54,696 nt of DNA from an uncultured Eubacteriales bacterium (GTDB lineage Bacteria > Bacillota > Clostridia > Oscillospirales > Oscillospiraceae). The translations under genes were made by a program, and so were the position numbers. The DNA is taken from the NCBI GenBank assembly GCA_900540635.1, contig UQGU01000012.1:1-54696 (forward strand), read 5' to 3'. Shown piece after piece: positions 7,066 to 14,870 of the stretch; within the stretch, counting starts at the first letter, position 1, and each line of letters begins with the position of its first letter. Under the pieces are notes generated by a model. The model did not search any database and was not told where the DNA came from. It saw nothing but the letters and a program-made list of their open reading frames with translations.

Positions 7066-8380
7066 AACCGGCCTCCTTCAGGAGCCGGGAAATGGCATAG
7101 CTGCATCGGCTGCCCTGACACGGCCCCATGCCGCTGCCCACCCGGCGCTTGACACCGTCTACGGTAACCGCCCCCCGGCGGATGGCTTCCTCTATTTCCC
7201 CACGGGTGATGCCCTGGCACTGGCAAACAATTTCCGGGTCTTCCGTCCTGGGGATCCCCTTTCGCCGTGGATCAAAATTTGGGTTTTCCGCAGCCCCCAA
7301 CCAACCGGCTGCCTGCTCCGCCACATATTTTCCCAGTTCATCGGCACAGGTAAGTCCGGGCGTCTTGATCCCCACCAGGCTGTAAAATCCCGGCCCCGGC
7401 GACAGAATGCAGAAATCATGCAGGCTTTCGCCGCCATTGCCATAGGGATTGGGGCGCATTGCTCCAAAGGAGCGTATGATCTGCGCCTCTGACAGTTCCG
7501 GCAGCAGTGCTTTGGCCCGGGCTTTCAGCGCAGCCAGCCCTTCTGCGGTGGTGGCAAAGGGCACTTCCGCAGGTCTGCGCATACCGCTGAGCAGCAGATT
7601 TCCCTCCACACAGGGGATCAATGTGATCCCCTTCCCGCAGGCCTCCGCCTGCTCAAAGATGATATGGCCGGGTTTTGCCGCCGACCGATCCAGCACCAGA
7701 TAATCCGCCCCATCCCAATGCAGGCGAACATCCGGCGGAAACAGCATTTCCTGAACCTGATCGGCATAGAGCCCTGCGCAGTTGATCACCGCCTTGCAGG
7801 CAATGTCCCCCCGATTTGTTTGAAGCACATATCCCTCTGCCCGTGATTTGATATGGGTGACACCGGTAGAAAGCATGGGAACCACACCGTTGCGAACCCC
7901 ATTTTCAAAGGCTGCGATCCCCAAACTCCAGGGGTTCACCGTTCCCGTACTGGGTGCATACAGCGCTCCTGCCACACCGGGGGGCAAGGCGGGTTCCATC
8001 TGCCGTACCTGCCCCTCGGACAGCATGTGCAGCCCCGGTACACCGTTGGCCAGCCCATTTTCCAGCTTTTGCCGAAGTCTGGGCAAGGATTGTTCATCAT
8101 AGGTCACCATCAGGGAGCCGCATCTGCTGAAGGGCACATCCAGTTCCCTGCACAGTGTATCAAAGTTTCTGTTTCCGGCCACGGTCATGGCCGCCTTGCG
8201 GCTGCCGGGCCGGTTGTCATAGCCTGCATACACAATGGCGCTGTTGGCTCGGGTGATCCCGGTGCAAACATCCGGTTCTTTTTCCAGCAGGATAACGGAC
8301 AGCTTCCACCGCATCAGGCTCCGGGCGACAAAGCAGCCCAGAATTCCCCCGCCGATGACCGCTACATCCGCCTGTTTCAT
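7052..8380 (-). CDS. FAD-dependent oxidoreductase with C-terminal BFD-like [2Fe-2S] domain
   Basis: This 442-residue protein has a DAO-fold FAD domain (VIGGGILGCF near the start, CTGITRANSAIVYAGY) and a C-terminal BFD-like domain with cysteines in VCQCQGITRGE and GMGPCQGSRC. The arrangement is that of GlpA-type glycerol-3-phosphate dehydrogenases of Clostridia. The start at 8380 overlaps the upstream stop as ATGA, and there is no separate ribosome site, so translation is coupled. With the next gene it probably forms a two-flavin complex. Neither the DUF1667 third subunit nor glycerol genes are near, so glycerol phosphate may not be the substrate. Confidence 0.8.
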   Translation of the reverse strand: MKQADVAVIGGGILGCFVARSLMRWKLSVILLEKEPDVCTGITRANSAIVYAGYDNRPGSRKAAMTVAGNRNFDTLCRELDVPFSRCGSLMVTYDEQSLPRLRQKLENGLANGVPGLHMLSEGQVRQMEPALPPGVAGALYAPSTGTVNPWSLGIAAFENGVRNGVVPMLSTGVTHIKSRAEGYVLQTNRGDIACKAVINCAGLYADQVQEMLFPPDVRLHWDGADYLVLDRSAAKPGHIIFEQAEACGKGITLIPCVEGNLLLSGMRRPAEVPFATTAEGLAALKARAKALLPELSEAQIIRSFGAMRPNPYGNGGESLHDFCILSPGPGFYSLVGIKTPGLTCADELGKYVAEQAAGWLGAAENPNFDPRRKGIPRTEDPEIVCQCQGITRGEIEEAIRRGAVTVDGVKRRVGSGMGPCQGSRCSYAISRLLKEAGYGAG

Positions 8381-10284
8381 AGGCAAAGGACTTGACCGGG
8401 ATGATCTGCGGTATAGCCGCCCATGGACAGGATCTTCTCCCGGAAGGCATCGCTTCTGAGAATGGTCAGAAGCTGCTGCACCATGGGGCTGTCCCAGGCA
8501 TGGTCGGGAATGATCAGATCGTATTCCTCAATGCAGATGGGGATAAAATCCAGATCATACAGCTTGGCAGCGGAATAAATGCCCATGCCCACATCGGCAC
8601 TGCCGCAGGCGATCTGGGCTGCCACAGAGGTATGGGTCAGCTCCTCACGGGTGTAGCCATACACATCCGAGGGCTCCACCTTTTCCCGGCTGCACAAATA
8701 ATCTGTCAGAATTCTGGTGCCGGAGCCCTTTTGGCGATTTACATAGCGAATGCCCTGCCGGGAAATATCTGCAAAGCTGCAAATATTCAGCGGATTTCCC
8801 CGGGCAACCATCAGCCCCTGCTGACGGCCCACGCAGGATACCAGCTTCACATCCCCCTTGGGAAAGTATTTTCTGATAAAACTGCGGTTGTAGGTTCCGT
8901 CAGCAGTATCCAGCAGATGGCAGCCCGCCATATGGGCTTCGCCCCGGCGGATGGCCATGATGCCGCCCATGGAGCCGACATGGGAGGAGCTCATGTAAAG
9001 CCGGGGGTCTCCCAGATGGAGCATATCCGCCAGCTCGTCCAGCAGCGGGTCGTGGCTTCCGATGACCACCAGCGTATTGCGTAATTTCTCCATGGGGCTG
9101 AGCAGCCGCAGGGTCACTTCTTCCCCGGCTTCATAGCCCTCCAACCCCTGGGGAACTTCCAGAATACCGTCCGCCTTCATAAAGGAGGACACCACGCCGC
9201 TGCCCCGGCTCAGGGGAGAGGCCATCAGCCGCCCGCCTACAGCGCCCATGCGTACCCGGACAAATTCCTGATATTTCAGTCCGCTTACCACCGGACGGGT
9301 CAGCGTTGCCTGGGTATAATGCTCCGGCTGGGCAGCGGTTTTCAACCAATGCTCGATCAGAGGCTTTAGGAACTGCTCGATCACAATGATGCCGGACACC
9401 GGGTACCCCGGCACACCCAGAATCGCCGTTTTCCCCCGGCAGCCCAAAATTGCAGGCTTTCCGGGCTTGATGGCAATGCCGTGATACAGCACCTGCCCCA
9501 GCTGGCGAATGACCTGTGCGGAAAAATCCTCCCGCCCGGCAGAAGATCCGGCATTGAGGATCACCATGTCGCATTGGTCGGAAGCCTTTTCCACCATGGC
9601 CTTGATCCGGTCAAAATCATCCGGGACAATGGGATACACCACCGGTTCAGCACCCCACTGGCGCACCATTGCGGAAAAAATGGAACCGTTGAACTCCAGA
9701 ATGTCACCGGGCCTGGGGTCGGTGCAGGGCGGGATGATCTCGTCTCCCGTGGGAATGATCCCCACCACAGGTCTGCGGATCACCCGCAGCTCCAAAACGC
9801 CACCGGCGATCATGGCACCGATGGCCGCAGGCGTGACCGTCATATGCCCGGGCAGGATCATTTCTCCGGCGCACACATCCTCCCCGATCTGGCGGATATG
9901 CTGCCACGGTGCAGCAGCGGCATGGATGGTAATGGAGCCATCCTCATTTTTCACAAGATCCTCTACCATGATCACCGCATCCCGGCCTTCCGGCACCGGA
10001 TCACCGGTATCCAGAACGGTGAATTGCTCCGGGTGCAGAGTCACCGGCGTGGTTTCGGTGGCACCAAAGGTATCTCTGGCACAAACCGCCACACCATCCA
10101 TGGCACTGGCGGTATAATGCGGCGCACAGATATGGGCATAAACCGCCTCAGCCGTTACCCGTCCGCAGCTTTCATATACGGGAATGACCTGGGTCTGCGG
10201 TTCAAATCCCTGATGTTCCAGCAATTCCAGATATTCCCTGCGTGCCTGTTCCAAAGGCACATTGGTCAAATACGCAAATCCCAT
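8377..10284 (-). CDS. moeA: MoeA fused to a binding-protein-like domain
   Basis: This 635-residue protein has a complete MoeA part (about residues 1-400), which inserts Mo or W into adenylated pterin. The signs are SAMDGVAV, PTGDEI, the PGKPAILG segment and GVPGYPVSG. Residues about 405-635 form a second domain like the solute-binding fold: VIGSHDPLLDELA, YVNRQKGSGTRILTDYL, ADVGMGIYSAAKLYDLDF. The same domain follows the HTH in the regulator at 11511. The fused domain may sense or hand over oxyanion, but that is inference. The ATG at 10284 follows the first moeA by 4 bases. Confidence 0.88.
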   Translation of the reverse strand: MGFAYLTNVPLEQARREYLELLEHQGFEPQTQVIPVYESCGRVTAEAVYAHICAPHYTASAMDGVAVCARDTFGATETTPVTLHPEQFTVLDTGDPVPEGRDAVIMVEDLVKNEDGSITIHAAAAPWQHIRQIGEDVCAGEMILPGHMTVTPAAIGAMIAGGVLELRVIRRPVVGIIPTGDEIIPPCTDPRPGDILEFNGSIFSAMVRQWGAEPVVYPIVPDDFDRIKAMVEKASDQCDMVILNAGSSAGREDFSAQVIRQLGQVLYHGIAIKPGKPAILGCRGKTAILGVPGYPVSGIIVIEQFLKPLIEHWLKTAAQPEHYTQATLTRPVVSGLKYQEFVRVRMGAVGGRLMASPLSRGSGVVSSFMKADGILEVPQGLEGYEAGEEVTLRLLSPMEKLRNTLVVIGSHDPLLDELADMLHLGDPRLYMSSSHVGSMGGIMAIRRGEAHMAGCHLLDTADGTYNRSFIRKYFPKGDVKLVSCVGRQQGLMVARGNPLNICSFADISRQGIRYVNRQKGSGTRILTDYLCSREKVEPSDVYGYTREELTHTSVAAQIACGSADVGMGIYSAAKLYDLDFIPICIEEYDLIIPDHAWDSPMVQQLLTILRSDAFREKILSMGGYTADHPGQVLCL

Positions 10285-10288
10285 ACGC

Positions 10289-11509
10289 TCATACCCCCGA
10301 TAGGATGGTTACCTGGATCTCCGCACCCTGCGGGATGCCCTCGCAGTCCCGGCTGATACAGAAATATCCGTCTGCCCCTGCCAGTGTGGTGATCAGGCCG
10401 GATTTCCCCCGAATGGGCTGTGCCAGCAGCTGTGTGTCTTTTCTGATCAGGCGGCAGCAGTGATACTGGGCTCTGCCATGGTTGGCAGAGATGCTTTCCG
10501 TGACTTTGGCGGTGACGGTATAGGCCGCCTGTTCCCGCCCGGTAAGCCGCCCCAGCAGCGGCATTACAAACAATCTGGTGATGAAATAGGCTGCCACCGG
10601 ATGCCCCGGCAGCCCCACAATGGGTTTTCCCCCGGCCTTGCCCAGAATGGTGGGTTTACCGGGCTTGATGGCAATGCCGTGCAGCAGCATTTCCCCGGCG
10701 GACTGAATGATCCGGCAGGCCGCATCCTTTACCCCCACACTGCTTCCACCGGAAAGCAGCACCCCATGGCAATCGGCAAGTGCCTGCTCCACCTTTTCTG
10801 CCAGGAGGGCCTCGTCATCCGCCACAATGCCGTAATTGATCACCTGACAGCCAAAGGCCTTCAGCATGGCCTCCAGCATAGGGCTGTTCACATCCCGCAC
10901 CTGTCCGGGGCCTGGCTGCATCTCCGGCGGCACCAGTTCATCTCCCGTGGAAATAACCCCCACCGTCAATCTTTTTGCCACCGGCACACGAACGCAGCCT
11001 ATGGCCGCCAGTGCGCCAATATCCGCATCGGACAAAACCCTGCCTTTTTTCAGGATCACCTTGCCGGGGTACACATCGTCCCCCCGGAAAATCATATTCA
11101 TCCCCGGGGCAGCAGCCTTGGACACCCCGATGGAACCGTCACCGTAATCCTCGGTGTATTCCATCATAACCACGCTGTCAGCCCCGGCAGGGATCGCACC
11201 ACCGGTGGGAACCGCCGCACATTCTCCGGGATTCAGGGTGAAATCCGCCCCTTCCCCCATAAGAACGGCAGCCTGCACCGGCAGGATCGCCGGAATGGCA
11301 TCGGTACAGCCAAAGGTATCCCCGGCACGGACCGCATATCCGTCCACCGTAGACCGGTCAAAATCCGGCACATATTCCCGGGCTTCAATATCCTCTGCCA
11401 GAGTCCGCCCCAGTGCTTGCCGCAAAGGAACCCTTTCCTCCTCGTTCAGGGGAGAAAACTCCGACTGGATCATCGCCAGAACCTGCTCCGGCGTTTTTAC
11501 ATAGAGCAT
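10289..11509 (-). CDS. moeA: molybdopterin molybdenumtransferase (stand-alone MoeA)
   Basis: This 406-residue protein is a standard-length MoeA with STVDGYAVRAGD, STGDELV, SGGSSVG, KPGKPTILG and GLPGHPVAA. It catalyses metal insertion into molybdopterin-AMP. It starts one base after the regulator stop, with GGAGG 7 bases upstream. Two MoeA proteins in one operon recall the paralog pairs in organisms that use both molybdenum and tungsten. Which metal each one handles cannot be read from the sequence. Confidence 0.93.
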   Translation of the reverse strand: MLYVKTPEQVLAMIQSEFSPLNEEERVPLRQALGRTLAEDIEAREYVPDFDRSTVDGYAVRAGDTFGCTDAIPAILPVQAAVLMGEGADFTLNPGECAAVPTGGAIPAGADSVVMMEYTEDYGDGSIGVSKAAAPGMNMIFRGDDVYPGKVILKKGRVLSDADIGALAAIGCVRVPVAKRLTVGVISTGDELVPPEMQPGPGQVRDVNSPMLEAMLKAFGCQVINYGIVADDEALLAEKVEQALADCHGVLLSGGSSVGVKDAACRIIQSAGEMLLHGIAIKPGKPTILGKAGGKPIVGLPGHPVAAYFITRLFVMPLLGRLTGREQAAYTVTAKVTESISANHGRAQYHCCRLIRKDTQLLAQPIRGKSGLITTLAGADGYFCISRDCEGIPQGAEIQVTILSGV

Positions 11510-11510
11510 A

Positions 11511-12446
11511 CTAGACCTCCACCATCATTTTTCCAAGATCACGGTAGTCGTTGCCGGAAAACTCCCCGACCTCCCTGTGAAATATGGGAGAGGACAGGAT
11601 CTCCAGCAGCTTTTGCACCGCAGGCGTATCCAAAGAATCCTTCCGGAGAACCAGATCAAACCGTTCCTTTTGCAGGGGCACAAAATCCACCGTATCGATT
11701 TGCCGGGATACCCGTTCCGTGCCCACTGCCAGATCCGCCTCTCCTGCCCCGATTGCCGAGGCTACGGTCAGGTGGGACTGCTTTATCGTGTTGTAGCCCC
11801 GAACCTGGGAAGGCGGTATGTGCAGTTTTTTCAGTTGGGTATCCAGCAGGATCCGGGCGGATGATCCCACCCGGCGATTGAGTATGGATAGATCCCCTCT
11901 GCCCAGATCCTGCCAGCTCCGGATGTTTTTGGGGTTTCCCTTCTGGACATAGAACCCCTGGGTGCGGTAAGACAGATTCACCAGCACCGCCGGAACACCG
12001 GGCATCAGGCTTCGGACAAAGGACTCGTTGTATCCGCTGCCGTCATAGAGATGGCAGGCTGCCCCATGGACATTCCCCTGATACAGTGCCAGCAGCCCCT
12101 CAAAGCTGGACAGATAGGTACGCCCGGTGGGAATACGCTCCTGCCGGAGATGATCTGCCAGAATATCCAGCACCACATCCTGCCCGGATAGGATCAGCTC
12201 CGGTGCAGGCTCGCAGGGCGGTGTCAGCAGGGTGGAATGGGTATCGATCCGCTGCACAGGTGCTGTGGAATGTTCGTGACGGGAGCGTGCTATGTAGGCA
12301 TCCACATCGTCCTGCGTGAAGCGAACCTTGCGGCCGATCTTGTAGGAATGGATCTCCCCTTTTCGGATCAGATCGTATATGGTGGATTTGCTGACATGGA
12401 GGATGTCAGCCACCTCCTGCGTGGACAGGGACTGATTCTGTGCCAT
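11511..12446 (-). CDS. HTH regulator with oxyanion-binding-protein-like domain
   Basis: This 311-residue one-component regulator has an excisionase/MerR-type helix-turn-helix at residues 1-55 (LSTQEVADILHVSKSTIYDL, then IHSYKIGRKVRFTQDDVDAYI). A short linker leads to a binding-protein-like domain at about 85-300 with AILDTQL-like and VGSSARILLD motifs related to the MoeA fusion domain. The start at 12446 is fixed by AAGGAGG upstream. It heads the moco operon and is divergent from aor. I infer that it senses tungstate or molybdate in the cytoplasm and binds the phased TTTC repeats. It is not ModE, whose HTH is of another type and whose sensor is TOBE. Confidence 0.82.
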   Translation of the reverse strand: MAQNQSLSTQEVADILHVSKSTIYDLIRKGEIHSYKIGRKVRFTQDDVDAYIARSRHEHSTAPVQRIDTHSTLLTPPCEPAPELILSGQDVVLDILADHLRQERIPTGRTYLSSFEGLLALYQGNVHGAACHLYDGSGYNESFVRSLMPGVPAVLVNLSYRTQGFYVQKGNPKNIRSWQDLGRGDLSILNRRVGSSARILLDTQLKKLHIPPSQVRGYNTIKQSHLTVASAIGAGEADLAVGTERVSRQIDTVDFVPLQKERFDLVLRKDSLDTPAVQKLLEILSSPIFHREVGEFSGNDYRDLGKMMVEV

Positions 12447-12478
12447 GGTGCCGCCTCCTTGGGGTTGTGATTGCATAT

Positions 12479-12507
12479 ATTATACAACGATTCGATTTCC
12501 ACTACAA
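12479..12507 (-). promoter_or_regulatory. promoter of the regulator-moco operon
   Basis: On the minus strand TTGTAG (12507-12502) and a perfect TATAAT (12484-12479) are 17 bases apart. Phased repeats begin 27 bases upstream of the -35 box, in the orientation facing away. Confidence 0.65.
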
Positions 12508-12533
12508 TAGCAAGCCGAAAACAGTATGTGCGT

Positions 12534-12563
12534 TTTCGTATTATTTCATATCATTTCGCGTAC
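12534..12563 (+). promoter_or_regulatory. phased operator, cluster 1 (3 x TTTCRYRYNN)
   Basis: Three abutting decamers, TTTCGTATTA, TTTCATATCA and TTTCGCGTAC, start at 12534, 12544 and 12554, exactly 10 bases apart. They read toward aor, as the tupA block reads toward tupA. The cluster lies between the divergent promoters, nearer the regulator promoter. Confidence 0.6.
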
Positions 12564-12607
12564 TGTATCGTAAGACATCCCAAAAATCTACGTGTAAATT
12601 GGGTTCG

Positions 12608-12627
12608 TTTCATGCATTTTCACGCAG
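12608..12627 (+). promoter_or_regulatory. phased operator, cluster 2 (2 x TTTCRYRYNN)
   Basis: TTTCATGCAT and TTTCACGCAG start at 12608 and 12618, and a partial third copy (GTTTTGTCTC) follows. The last full copy starts 26 bases before the aor -35 box, against 27 bases at tupA. This matched spacing suggests an activator site. Confidence 0.6.
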
Positions 12628-12643
12628 GTTTTGTCTCCACGCC

Positions 12644-12671
12644 TTGATACCGCCGGATTTTATACTATAAT
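12644..12671 (+). promoter_or_regulatory. aor promoter
   Basis: TTGATA (12644-12649) and TATAAT (12666-12671) are separated by 16 bases, directly downstream of operator cluster 2. The leader to the ATG at 12721 is about 43 bases. Confidence 0.7.
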
Positions 12672-12720
12672 TAAATTACAAAGATCATACACCAAAACTA
12701 TTTTAATGGAGGTATTGGAA

Positions 12721-14538
12721 ATGGCTGGTGCATATTACGAAAAAATCGCCCGCATTAACCTGACCACCGGTGAGATCAGGGTGGAGCCCCTGGATCTGGA
12801 GCTGGCTCACAAATTCATTGGCGGTCGTGGCCTGGGCACCAAGATGCTCTATGACGAGGGCATCGCTACCGTTGATCCCCTGTCCCCTGAGAACAAGCTG
12901 ATCTACATCACCGGCCCCATGACCGGTGCAGCAGCTCCCTCCACTGGTCGGTACATGGTCTGTACCAAATCCCCCCTGACCGGTATGATCGCCTGCTCCA
13001 ACTCCGGCGGCATCTGGGGTGCCAAGTTGAAGTACGCCGGCTGGGATGCCATCATCGTAGAGGGTGAAGCTCCCGACTGGACCTACATCAACATTGTGGA
13101 CGACAAGATCGAGCTGCTGGATGCCCGGGAATACTGCGGCGTTATGAGCGAGGAAATGGACGAAAAGCTTCGTGCCAAGCACGGTGCAGAGGCTTCTGTT
13201 CTGAACATCGGCCCCGCCGGCGAAAAGAAGGTCCTGCTGGCTGCCATTATGAACGACAAGGATCGTGCCGCAGGCCGCTCCGGTGTCGGTGCGGTTATGG
13301 GCAGCAAAAAGTTGAAGGCCATCGTTGTAAAGGCTACCCGCAAGGCTCTGGACAATATCGCTGATCTGGATGCGCTGAAGGTCGCCACCAAAAATGCCAT
13401 GGAGGTCATCAGGGCCAATCCCGTCACCGGTTCCGGTCTGCGTCAGCTGGGTACCGCCGTTCTGGTGAACATCATCAACAACATCGGCGCATTCCCCACC
13501 AAGAACTGGCAGGAAAGCTACTATGAAAAGGGCGAGGACATCTCCGGCGAGACCCTTGCGGAAACCTATCTGGTGAAACCCAGCGCCTGCCACCGCTGCC
13601 CCATCGCCTGCGGCCGTGTGGTCAATGTAAACGGCAAGGTTGTCGGCGGTCCCGAATACGAGCCTCTGTGGGCTTACGGCGGCAACTGCGGCAACAACGA
13701 CCTGAACGTAATCGACGAATGCAATATGCTCTGCAACGAATACGGTCTGGATGCCATCTCCGTCCCCTGCACCATTGCCGCTGCCATGGAGCTGTATCAG
13801 AGAGGCTATATCAAGGAAGAAGAATGTGCCGGCGTTCCTCTGGAATGGGGCTCCACCAGGGCACTGGTAGAATGGACCAAGCGTATGGGGGATCCAAAAA
13901 CGGAGCTGGACTGGCTGATGAGCTCCGGCTCTGCCCGCCTGTGCGAGCATTACGGACATCCTGAAATTTCCATGAGTGTCAAAAAGCAGGAAATGCCCGC
14001 CTATGACGCCCGTGCCATTCAGGGCATTGGCATCACCTATGCCACATCCAACCGCGGCGGCTGCCATGTCCGTGGCTATATGATCTCCCCGGAGGTTCTG
14101 GGTCTGCCCCAGCAGCTGGATCGAACCGTTACCAACGAAAAGGCCGCCTGGGTGAAAACCTTCCAGGATCTGACCGCTGTGATCGACTCCATGGGCCACT
14201 GCCTGTTTACCTCCTTCGCCATGGGTGCCAAGGAATATACGGATTTGCTGAATGCCGCCACCGGAACCAGCTGGAGCGTGGATGAGGTGCTGGAGATCGG
14301 TGACCGGATCTATAACATTGAGAGAATGTTCAACAAGGCTGCGGGCATGAAGCCCGAGGATGACCGGCTGCCCAAGCGGCTGCTGGAGGAGCCTGTGGTC
14401 AACGGTCCTTCCACCGGCATGACCTCTCAGCTTCCTCTGACGCTGCCCCAATACTACGAGGCCCGGGGCTGGGTCGATGCCTTCCCCACTGATGAGACTC
14501 TGAAAAAGCTGGGGCTGGAAGAGTGCATCGGAAAATAA
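12721..14538 (+). CDS. aor: tungsten-containing aldehyde:ferredoxin oxidoreductase
   Basis: This 605-residue enzyme oxidises aldehydes to acids, or the reverse, with ferredoxin. The tungsten is held by two molybdopterins. The [4Fe-4S] ligands are C290, C293, C297 (CHRCPIAC) and C494 (DSMGHC), almost the same numbers and spacing as in the archaeal enzyme. Further family marks are GGRGLGTKMLYDE near the start and GRSGVGAVMGSKKLKA. The ATG at 12721 was chosen for its GGAGG 8 bases upstream; it gives the usual AOR length. An upstream in-frame ATG at 12703 has no ribosome site. It is the only clear tungsten or molybdenum enzyme in the window and so the likely client of the whole island. Confidence 0.95.
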   Translation: MAGAYYEKIARINLTTGEIRVEPLDLELAHKFIGGRGLGTKMLYDEGIATVDPLSPENKLIYITGPMTGAAAPSTGRYMVCTKSPLTGMIACSNSGGIWGAKLKYAGWDAIIVEGEAPDWTYINIVDDKIELLDAREYCGVMSEEMDEKLRAKHGAEASVLNIGPAGEKKVLLAAIMNDKDRAAGRSGVGAVMGSKKLKAIVVKATRKALDNIADLDALKVATKNAMEVIRANPVTGSGLRQLGTAVLVNIINNIGAFPTKNWQESYYEKGEDISGETLAETYLVKPSACHRCPIACGRVVNVNGKVVGGPEYEPLWAYGGNCGNNDLNVIDECNMLCNEYGLDAISVPCTIAAAMELYQRGYIKEEECAGVPLEWGSTRALVEWTKRMGDPKTELDWLMSSGSARLCEHYGHPEISMSVKKQEMPAYDARAIQGIGITYATSNRGGCHVRGYMISPEVLGLPQQLDRTVTNEKAAWVKTFQDLTAVIDSMGHCLFTSFAMGAKEYTDLLNAATGTSWSVDEVLEIGDRIYNIERMFNKAAGMKPEDDRLPKRLLEEPVVNGPSTGMTSQLPLTLPQYYEARGWVDAFPTDETLKKLGLEECIGK

Positions 14539-14545
14539 ATCATTC

Positions 14546-14574
14546 TTGACAAATCATTTTTCCTGGGATATTTT
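14546..14574 (+). promoter_or_regulatory. candidate moaD-moeB promoter
   Basis: A perfect TTGACA (14546-14551) lies 17 bases before TATTTT (14569-14574). Transcription would start at about 14581, at the foot of the hairpin that follows. Confidence 0.5.
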
Positions 14575-14578
14575 TGAA

Positions 14579-14610
14579 GTAAGGAGGGGGATGCACTTCC
14601 CCCTCCTTAC
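14579..14610 (+). promoter_or_regulatory. leader stem-loop before moaD, possible ribosome-site switch
   Basis: A perfect 13-bp stem has arms 14579-14591 and 14598-14610 with a 6-base loop. No T-run follows on the plus strand, so it is not a normal terminator. The 3' arm contains CCTCCTTA (14602-14609), fully complementary to the moaD ribosome site TAAGGAGG (14631-14638). The 3' arm can thus pair either with the 5' arm or with the ribosome site. Confidence 0.45.
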
Positions 14611-14646
14611 TCACAATTCACAATCACAAATAAGGAGGCGGAAGCT

Positions 14647-14868
14647 GTGATCGAGGTGCGTGTTTTTGCAACCCTGCGTCAGGGCCGGGACAAAGTGAGC
14701 ATGCTCCCCCCGGACGGGATCCATTGTGCCGGGGATATTCTGGCTCGGATGAACATTCCCCCGGAGGAAGTATCCATTCTGCTGATCAACGGCTTTCACC
14801 AGAAGCCGGAAAGCCCCGTCAAGGACGGAGATATTGTGGCACTGTTCCCCCCGGTGGGAGGCGGCTGA
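14647..14868 (+). CDS. moaD: MoaD/ThiS-family sulfur carrier
   Basis: This 73-residue ubiquitin-like protein has the fold pattern IEVRVFATLRQGRD at the start and ends LFPPVGGG. The terminal Gly-Gly is adenylated by the MoeB homologue encoded next and then thiolated. It starts with GTG, 8 bases after TAAGGAGG. It overlaps no other gene and is separated by two bases from moeB. In this place it is most likely the small subunit of molybdopterin synthase, partner of the distant MoaE. A role in feeding another sulfur pathway cannot be excluded. Confidence 0.85.
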   Translation: MIEVRVFATLRQGRDKVSMLPPDGIHCAGDILARMNIPPEEVSILLINGFHQKPESPVKDGDIVALFPPVGGG

Positions 14869-14870
14869 CC

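Noticed and set aside
12703..14451. 582-codon minus-strand frame opposite aor
   Set aside because: It is an antisense shadow made possible by high GC; the plus strand encodes a complete AOR with all ligands.
14538..14646. Molybdenum cofactor riboswitch before moaD
   Set aside because: The leader is only about 65 bases with one hairpin, too short for the known Moco aptamer; only a simpler ribosome-site switch is proposed.
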